Assembly (NCBI RefSeq): GCF_009760925.1
Contig: NZ_VRLV01000006.1
Location: 186,001 to 250,000 of the forward strand
Length of the DNA: 64,000 nucleotides
Direction of reading: 5' to 3'
DNA from: Nonomuraea typhae
Lineage (GTDB): Bacteria; Actinomycetota; Actinomycetes; Streptosporangiales; Streptosporangiaceae
How positions within the stretch are numbered: position 1 is the first letter of the stretch; every line of letters starts with the position of its first letter. Under the pieces are notes generated by a model. It worked only from the letters and a program-made list of their open reading frames with translations. It was not told the DNA's origin and made no database searches. Position numbers and translations under genes: made by a program. Shown piece after piece: positions 59,030 through 64,000 of the stretch.

Positions 59030-60322
59030 TCAGCTGAGCTCGGCGAGTTTGCCGCTCATGTCGATCAGGTCGTCCTTGCCCGCGGGCCGCCACCTGCCGG
59101 CCGCGGAGTCGTAGACGGTGATCCGGACGCTCTCGACCGGCGCCGTGTCGGTGGCGGAGGTGTTGAGCAGGAGGCCGTCGGCCGCCATGGGCACTTTGAC
59201 GTCCTTCAGCGCGAGGGCCGTGTTGATGACGTCGAGCCGGGTCAGGGAGGCGGACCTGGCGAGGATCTCGGCGATGACCTGCCCTTGGGCCCATCCGATG
59301 GCGACGTTCTCCGAGCCGGCGTTCACCTGGGGAGCGTGCTTCTTCAGCGCCGCGAAGTAGGTGTCGGACTCGGCGTCGCCGGGCACGCGCTGCCTGACCC
59401 AGGCGTCGCTGACGACGCCGTCGACGCTGCCCGGCTTGGCCAGGTTCATGAGCGTGGTGTTGCTGCACGTGAACGTGGTGGCGATGGCCGGCTTCCAGCC
59501 GGACCCGGCCACGGTGTCGAAAATCTGCGGGCACTTGGTGCCGGCGGCCACCACGATGAGCGCGTCGGCGCCGCTGGCCTTCAGCGTGGTCACCTGGGAA
59601 CGCACGGCGGGATCGGTGACCTGGAAGGTCTGGGTGGCCACCAGGGCGGCGCCGTACTCCTTGAGGCTCTTCTCGATCCCGGATCTGGCCGACTTGCCGA
59701 AGGAGCCGTCCTGGGCGATGAGCGCGACCTTTTTGCGGGCCAGGTTCTTGGCGACGTAGGTGCCCAGGGCGTATCCCTCCAGGGCGTAGGGCACCAGCCC
59801 GTCGATGGCGTTGAGGTGCGCGGCCCGCGCCTGCGGCGAGGCGGAGGAGATCGTCGACTCCAGGATCGGCACGCACTGGCGGGCGAGGGAGTCCCACACC
59901 GACATGGCGCCGGTGGTGCTCTGGACGCCGACGATGGCGAAGACGCGGTCGCGTTGCAGCAACTCGGTGATGTTGGCGGCGGCCTTGGTCGGGTCGTACT
60001 GGTCGTCCTTGCCGATCAGCTCGATCGTGCGGCCGTTGATGCCGCCCTTGTCGTTGAGGTGCGCGAAGTAGGCGTTCATGCCCACGTTGGTCTCGCCGAT
60101 CGAGGCCAGCGGGCCGCTGTTGGGATAGCTGGAGCCCAGCTTGATCGTGGTCTTGGTGACGCCGGGAGACGCCTCGTAATCCTGGCAGGACTCCTGCCGG
60201 ACCACGGCCTCGACCTTCGTGCCCGAGGCGTTGGCGGTGTCGGCGGACTGTTCGGCCGGGCCGCGGCCGCCGCAGGCGGTCAGTCCCAGCAGGAGGGCCA
60301 TCGTGGCCGCGCACGTTTTCAT
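59030..60322 (-). CDS. ABC transporter substrate-binding lipoprotein (branched-chain type)
   Basis: A 430-residue protein. MKTCAATMALLLGLTACGG is a lipoprotein signal (LTAC). Periplasmic-type LivK features follow (IKLGSSYPNSGPLASIGETN, KDDQYDPTKAAANITELLQRD, QDGSFGKSARSGIEK). With the following permease and ATPase genes it forms a full HAAT importer. Confidence 0.9.
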   Translation of the reverse strand: MKTCAATMALLLGLTACGGRGPAEQSADTANASGTKVEAVVRQESCQDYEASPGVTKTTIKLGSSYPNSGPLASIGETNVGMNAYFAHLNDKGGINGRTIELIGKDDQYDPTKAAANITELLQRDRVFAIVGVQSTTGAMSVWDSLARQCVPILESTISSASPQARAAHLNAIDGLVPYALEGYALGTYVAKNLARKKVALIAQDGSFGKSARSGIEKSLKEYGAALVATQTFQVTDPAVRSQVTTLKASGADALIVVAAGTKCPQIFDTVAGSGWKPAIATTFTCSNTTLMNLAKPGSVDGVVSDAWVRQRVPGDAESDTYFAALKKHAPQVNAGSENVAIGWAQGQVIAEILARSASLTRLDVINTALALKDVKVPMAADGLLLNTSATDTAPVESVRITVYDSAAGRWRPAGKDDLIDMSGKLAELS

Positions 60323-61353
60323 CGGCGTTCCTCTTTGTGCTCTCTGTTCGCTTTCTGGCGGATGAGCTGGTCGAAGACGCGGCCGGCGAACCCGGCGAGC
60401 CCGTCGCGCATCACGAGGACGACCACGACCAGCAGCCCGCCGTAGACGGCCGGGGCGAGCACGGGATCGACGTCGGACAGCAGGTCGGGCAGGCGCTCGG
60501 TGACGGCCGCGCCGATCACCGGTCCCAGCGTCGTGGTGGCGCCGCCGATGACGATGGCGGACAGGAACTGGATGGATCCGGTGAGAGTCACGTACGCGGT
60601 CTCGGAGGAGATGATCCCGTGGGTGGCCGCGAACAGGGATCCGGCCAGGCCCGCCAGCGCGGCGCTGATCCCGAAGAGCGCGACCTTGGTGCGGGCCACG
60701 TCCACTCCCATGAGCGCCGCCGCGGTCTCGTCGTCGCGCATCGCCACCAGCGCGCGTCCGGCCTGCCGGCGGGTGAGGTTGCGGGTGAGCACCAGGGCGA
60801 CGACGAGCGCGGCCAGGCAGACGAGGTAGCGGAACTGGTCGGCGGCCAACGGCAGCCAGGCCGGCGCGGCCATGGCGGCGAGCGGCTTGCCCTGGTTGCC
60901 GCCGGTGAACTCGCCGAAGCGCATCACCACGGCGGGGAACAGCGCCCCGAGCACCAGCGTGATGACCGCCAGGTACACCCCGCGGATGCGCAGCGCGGGC
61001 ACGCCCACCAGCATGCCGGTGGCGAATGCCAGCACCAGCGCCGGCGGGATCGTCGCCCACCAGTACCAGCCGTGGTCGGCGATCAGGATCGCCGTGGTGT
61101 AGGCGCCGATGCCGAAGAAGGCTCCCTGCCCGAGGGAGATGAGCCCGCCGTACCCGGTGAGCAGGCTCAGCCCGATCGCCGGCAGCGCCACCACGCAGAT
61201 GCGGGTGTAGTCCTGCACGACGTACGGCGGGTTGACGAACGGGATCAGGATCGCCGCCACCAGCAGCAGGACGCACAGCAGACCGGAGGCGCGCCGCCGC
61301 GCCGTGTTCACGGCGGGCCCGAGCTCGCGCGGCCGCCCGAGGGTGAGAGTCAT
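60319..61353 (-). CDS. branched-chain-type ABC permease (LivM-like)
   Basis: A 344-residue membrane protein. SLLTGYGGLISLGQGAFFGIGAYTTAIL and GRALVAMRDDETAAALMGVDVARTKVALF are LivM loops. ATGA overlap with the substrate-binding gene (its start at 60322). Confidence 0.92.
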   Translation of the reverse strand: MTLTLGRPRELGPAVNTARRRASGLLCVLLLVAAILIPFVNPPYVVQDYTRICVVALPAIGLSLLTGYGGLISLGQGAFFGIGAYTTAILIADHGWYWWATIPPALVLAFATGMLVGVPALRIRGVYLAVITLVLGALFPAVVMRFGEFTGGNQGKPLAAMAAPAWLPLAADQFRYLVCLAALVVALVLTRNLTRRQAGRALVAMRDDETAAALMGVDVARTKVALFGISAALAGLAGSLFAATHGIISSETAYVTLTGSIQFLSAIVIGGATTTLGPVIGAAVTERLPDLLSDVDPVLAPAVYGGLLVVVVLVMRDGLAGFAGRVFDQLIRQKANREHKEERR

Positions 61354-62234
61354 GCGCGCCGCACCGAGACCTTTCCGAACAGGCCCGCGGGCCGCAGCAC
61401 CATGCCGGCGAGCATCACCGCGAAGGGGACCGCGAGCGTCATCTCGGTCCCGATGAAGCGCAGGTAGCCGACGGTGACCGACTCGCAGACGCCCAGCAGC
61501 AGCCCGCACACGACCGCGCCGACCGGGCTGTCGAACCCGCCGAGAGTGGCCGAGGCCATGGCGTACACCAGCACCGGCAGCATGAGGCCCGGTTCGAGAT
61601 ACAGGCCCAGCGAGGTCACCAGCACGCCCGACAGCGCGCCGAGCCCGCCCGCCAGCCCCCAGCCGGTGGCCAGCAGGCGCCCGATCGGCAGCCCGGCCAG
61701 CGCGCTCGAGGTGCGGTTCTGCGCGACGGCGCGCAGCCCGAGCCCCAGCTTGGTGAAGCGGAACAGCAGCGCCAGCGCCACGCCGGCCACCGCGAGCGCC
61801 GCCAGGGCGCCGATGGTCGCGTACGGCAGGCGTACGGCAGAGAGCTGGAGCGCTCCTTCCGGGAAGAGGGAGGGCAACGGCCGGCCGTCCGAGCCGAACA
61901 GCAGCAGCGCCAGCGCGCCGAACAGGGTGTAGAGCCCGGTCATGACCAGCACCATGGACAGGTGGTCGCCGATGTCGAGCCGCCTGATCAGCACACGCTC
62001 GAGTGCGGCGGCCAGCACGAAGGCGGCGACGACGGCCACGAGCAGGGCCGTCCAGATGCCCAGATTCCACGTGAGCAGAAACCACACCAGATAGGTGGAA
62101 AGAGTTGCCATCTCTCCCTGGGCGAAGTTGACCACGCCGCTGGTGCGGAAGACCAGCACGATGGCCAGGGCGAGTGCGGCGTACACGCAGCCGTTGCCGA
62201 CGCCGTCGGCGACACGCTGGAGGAGAAGGTCCAT
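61350..62234 (-). CDS. branched-chain-type ABC permease (LivH-like)
   Basis: A 294-residue membrane protein starting MDLLLQRVADGVGNGCVYAALALAIVL at 62234 (TGATG overlap). NFAQGEMATLSTYLVW and FRFTKLGLGLRAVAQNRTSSALAG are LivH motifs. Confidence 0.92.
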   Translation of the reverse strand: MDLLLQRVADGVGNGCVYAALALAIVLVFRTSGVVNFAQGEMATLSTYLVWFLLTWNLGIWTALLVAVVAAFVLAAALERVLIRRLDIGDHLSMVLVMTGLYTLFGALALLLFGSDGRPLPSLFPEGALQLSAVRLPYATIGALAALAVAGVALALLFRFTKLGLGLRAVAQNRTSSALAGLPIGRLLATGWGLAGGLGALSGVLVTSLGLYLEPGLMLPVLVYAMASATLGGFDSPVGAVVCGLLLGVCESVTVGYLRFIGTEMTLAVPFAVMLAGMVLRPAGLFGKVSVRRA

Positions 62235-62944
62235 CACACGGCTCCCAGGTACAGGCGGCGCAGAGCCTCGCGGTCGGCCAGGTCCGCCACGCCGACGGGT
62301 TCCGACAGCACGCCCGCGGTGAGGGTGTAGGCCCGTGCGGCGATGCCCAGCGCCAGGTGGGCGGCCTGCTCGACGACCAGCATCGCCAGCGCGTCCGCGG
62401 CGTTGAGCTCGGCCAGTTTGGCGAACAGGTCCCTGGCGGCCATCGGCGCCAGCCCGAGCGAGGGCTCGTCGAGCAGGAGCAGCTTCGGCCTGGACATCAG
62501 GGCGCGGGCGACGGCCAGCATCTGCTGCTCGCCGCCGCTCATGCTGCCCGCCGGCTGGTTCCGCCGCTCGCCGAGCCGGGGAAAGAAGTCAAGCCATCTG
62601 TCGAGGTCCGCCCGCATCTCGGCTTGCGGACGGGTGTAGCCGCCGACGCGGAGGTTCTCCTCCACGGTCATCTCGACGATCGTGCCCCGGCCCTGGGGAA
62701 CGTGTGCCACGCCCAGCCGGGCGACCGTGTCGGCGCGCAGGCCGCCGACGGGCCTGCCGTACAGGAGGATCTCGCCGCGCGAGGGGATCATTCCCGACAG
62801 GGCGCGCATGAGCGTGGTCTTTCCGGCGCCGTTGGCGCCGAGCAGCACGACCACCTCGCCGGGGCCGATGGTGAGGTCGGCGTCGCGCAGCACCTCGCCC
62901 CGGCCGTAGCCGGCGCTCAGCTTCCTGGTCTCCAGCAACGTCAT
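62234..62944 (-). CDS. branched-chain-type ABC ATPase (LivF-like)
   Basis: A 236-residue ATPase: LLGANGAGKTTLM (Walker A), MSGGEQQMLAVARALM (signature), LLLLDEPSLGLAPM (Walker B). LivF-type in length and motifs, ATGA overlap with LivG. Confidence 0.93.
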   Translation of the reverse strand: MTLLETRKLSAGYGRGEVLRDADLTIGPGEVVVLLGANGAGKTTLMRALSGMIPSRGEILLYGRPVGGLRADTVARLGVAHVPQGRGTIVEMTVEENLRVGGYTRPQAEMRADLDRWLDFFPRLGERRNQPAGSMSGGEQQMLAVARALMSRPKLLLLDEPSLGLAPMAARDLFAKLAELNAADALAMLVVEQAAHLALGIAARAYTLTAGVLSEPVGVADLADREALRRLYLGAV

Positions 62945-63708
62945 AGCGCCTCTCCCAGGTAGGCGTCGACCACCGCGGGGTTCGTGGTCACCTCGTCGGG
63001 GGCGCCTTCGGCGATCTTGCGGCCGAGGTCGAGCACCACCACGTGGTCCGACAGGCCCACCACCATGCCGATGTGGTGCTCGACCAGGAGGATGGTGAGG
63101 TCCAGCTCGGCCGCGATCGAGCGCAGCATCCGCGACAGCGCCCGCACCTCGTCCCCGTCGAGCCCGTTGGCCGGCTCGTCCAGCAGCAGCAGACGGGGGT
63201 TCGCCATGATCGCGCGCGCCAGCTCGACACGCTTCTGCACGCCGAACGGCAGCAGCCCGGCCGGTGCGTCGGCGAGAGCCGTCAGGTCGGTGAGCGCCAG
63301 CGCGCGCTCGCACTCCTGCTCGAGCCGCCTCTCCTCCCGCCTGCACGCCGGCGTCCTGATCATCGCCGCGAACATGCCCGCTTTGGTACGGCCCTGCGCT
63401 CCGCACAGCACGTTCTCCCGGACCGAGAGCGTGGGGAAGAGCGCCAGATTCTGGAACGTTCTCGCCACCCCGTATCGGACGGCCTCGTGCGGCCTGATGG
63501 AGGTGATCTCCCGGCCGTCCACGAAGATCCGGCCGGCTGCCGGTCGGTACAGCCGGCTCACGCAGTTGAACAGCGAGGTCTTGCCCGCGCCATTGGGGCC
63601 GATCAGGGCGCAGACGCTGCCCGGACGCACCGAGAAGCTCAACCCGTCCAGCACCTGGAGCCCGCCGAAGCGCAGGGACAGATCCTCCACCTGGAGCATG
63701 GCGGTCAC
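62941..63708 (-). CDS. branched-chain-type ABC ATPase (LivG-like)
   Basis: A 255-residue ATPase from GTG 63708 (GTGA overlap with the luciferase-like gene). IGPNGAGKTSLFNCVSRLY, GVARTFQNLALFP and LLLLDEPANGLD; the usual LSGGQ is altered to LLPFGVQKRVEL, where LivG often has LPYGQQR. This altered form is normal for LivG. Confidence 0.92.
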   Translation of the reverse strand: MTAMLQVEDLSLRFGGLQVLDGLSFSVRPGSVCALIGPNGAGKTSLFNCVSRLYRPAAGRIFVDGREITSIRPHEAVRYGVARTFQNLALFPTLSVRENVLCGAQGRTKAGMFAAMIRTPACRREERRLEQECERALALTDLTALADAPAGLLPFGVQKRVELARAIMANPRLLLLDEPANGLDGDEVRALSRMLRSIAAELDLTILLVEHHIGMVVGLSDHVVVLDLGRKIAEGAPDEVTTNPAVVDAYLGEAL

Positions 63709-64000
63709 CACGACCAACCCCGATCCGAGGGCGGCAGCCACACACCGGCCTTGCGCAGATGACCGAAGATCTCGCCGTACGCCTCGATCTCCGGCGGCGC
63801 CCACAGGAACGGCAGCAGCAGGAAGTGGCGCATGCCCGTCGCCCGGGACAACTCGATGAACTGCTCGGCGACCTGCTCGGCCGTGCCGCCGAGCACGGTG
63901 TTGCCCACGCCGAAGCCGATCTTGCGGGCCACGGTCTCGGTGTCCTGCCCCTTGAACAACTCCTGGTAGGTCTGACTGCTGCGCATGAAGAACTCCGCGA
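63705..64000 (-). CDS. luciferase-like flavin monooxygenase (second copy, partial)
   Basis: Only the C-terminal 97 or so residues lie in the window. SQTYQELFKGQD, VARKIGFGVGNTVLGGTAEQVAEQF and the terminal RGWSW match the first LLM at 50091-51257 closely (SQTYQDTYGGGD, VLVGTAEEVAEQF, RGWSW). The frame runs past base 64000. Confidence 0.88.
   Translation of the reverse strand, partial: AEFFMRSSQTYQELFKGQDTETVARKIGFGVGNTVLGGTAEQVAEQFIELSRATGMRHFLLLPFLWAPPEIEAYGEIFGHLRKAGVWLPPSDRGWSW

Overview
The window is chromosomal DNA from a high-GC actinomycete, most likely a filamentous member of the Streptosporangiales/Streptomycetales. The evidence is the very high third-position GC, frequent GTG starts, 4-base ATGA/GTGA gene overlaps, a SepX/GlpR-type divisome gene beside a moeA-moaC-moaB block, a LuxR-family AAA ATPase, WXG100 proteins and an NB-ARC/TPR STAND protein. 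The genus cannot be fixed from the sequence alone.

Layout. 1-1235: 3' part of kdpD and all of kdpE. 1236-6375: a lysA unit on the minus strand and a KimA-like potassium permease behind a folded leader RNA, then a catalytically dead epoxide-hydrolase homologue. 6466-11159: an MFS exporter and a five-gene minus-strand cassette with PatA/PatG-type features and a 40-cysteine repeat protein. 11410-19948: a LuxR-type ATPase regulator, a membrane protein and an NrtR-like Nudix regulator that share one palindromic operator, a nucleotidyltransferase, a methyltransferase, a DrrAB-like exporter with its TetR regulator, and a DinB-like protein. 20018-25324: an accessory island of lower GC with WXG100-like proteins and a glycosyltransferase-like gene carrying a heptanucleotide repeat tract. 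25298-29819: a STAND NTPase divergent from a small helical protein, both carrying short RHIM-like amyloid motifs, next to an IS element and a RAMA-domain protein. 30298-43160: mostly core genes (tRNA-Arg, D,D-carboxypeptidase, mscL, SAF protein, mtnP, MFS-MarR fusion, FmdB protein, CPA1 antiporter, 5-formyl-THF cyclo-ligase, galU-moeA-moaC-moaB-GNAT-sepX, tRNA-Ala). 43171-44881: terminator, decayed transposase and decayed serine hydrolase. 45010-64000: a 19-kb catabolic/uptake cluster, almost all on the minus strand.

How the parts work together. Several genes concern potassium and osmotic balance: kdpDE, the KimA-like importer, the CPA1 antiporter with a C-terminal RCK domain, and mscL. The 45-64 kb cluster is split by a double-Lrp regulator (53406-54437) into two similar halves. 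Each half has a luciferase-like flavin monooxygenase, a flavin reductase, a short-chain dehydrogenase and alpha/beta hydrolases. One half adds amidohydrolases, peptidase-like enzymes and an MFS carrier. The other adds a branched-chain-type ABC importer and a polysaccharide-deacetylase-like amidohydrolase. This fits import and two-component flavin-dependent breakdown of a nitrogen-containing organic compound; the substrate is not known.

Most promising points for follow-up: (1) the STAND/small-protein pair with matching amyloid motifs; (2) the PatA/PatG-type cassette; (3) the four-helix leader upstream of the KimA-like permease; (4) three GTCA-N3-TGAC operators placed on promoters around the NrtR-like gene; (5) the four perfect ACAAAGT repeats inside a glycosyltransferase-like gene.
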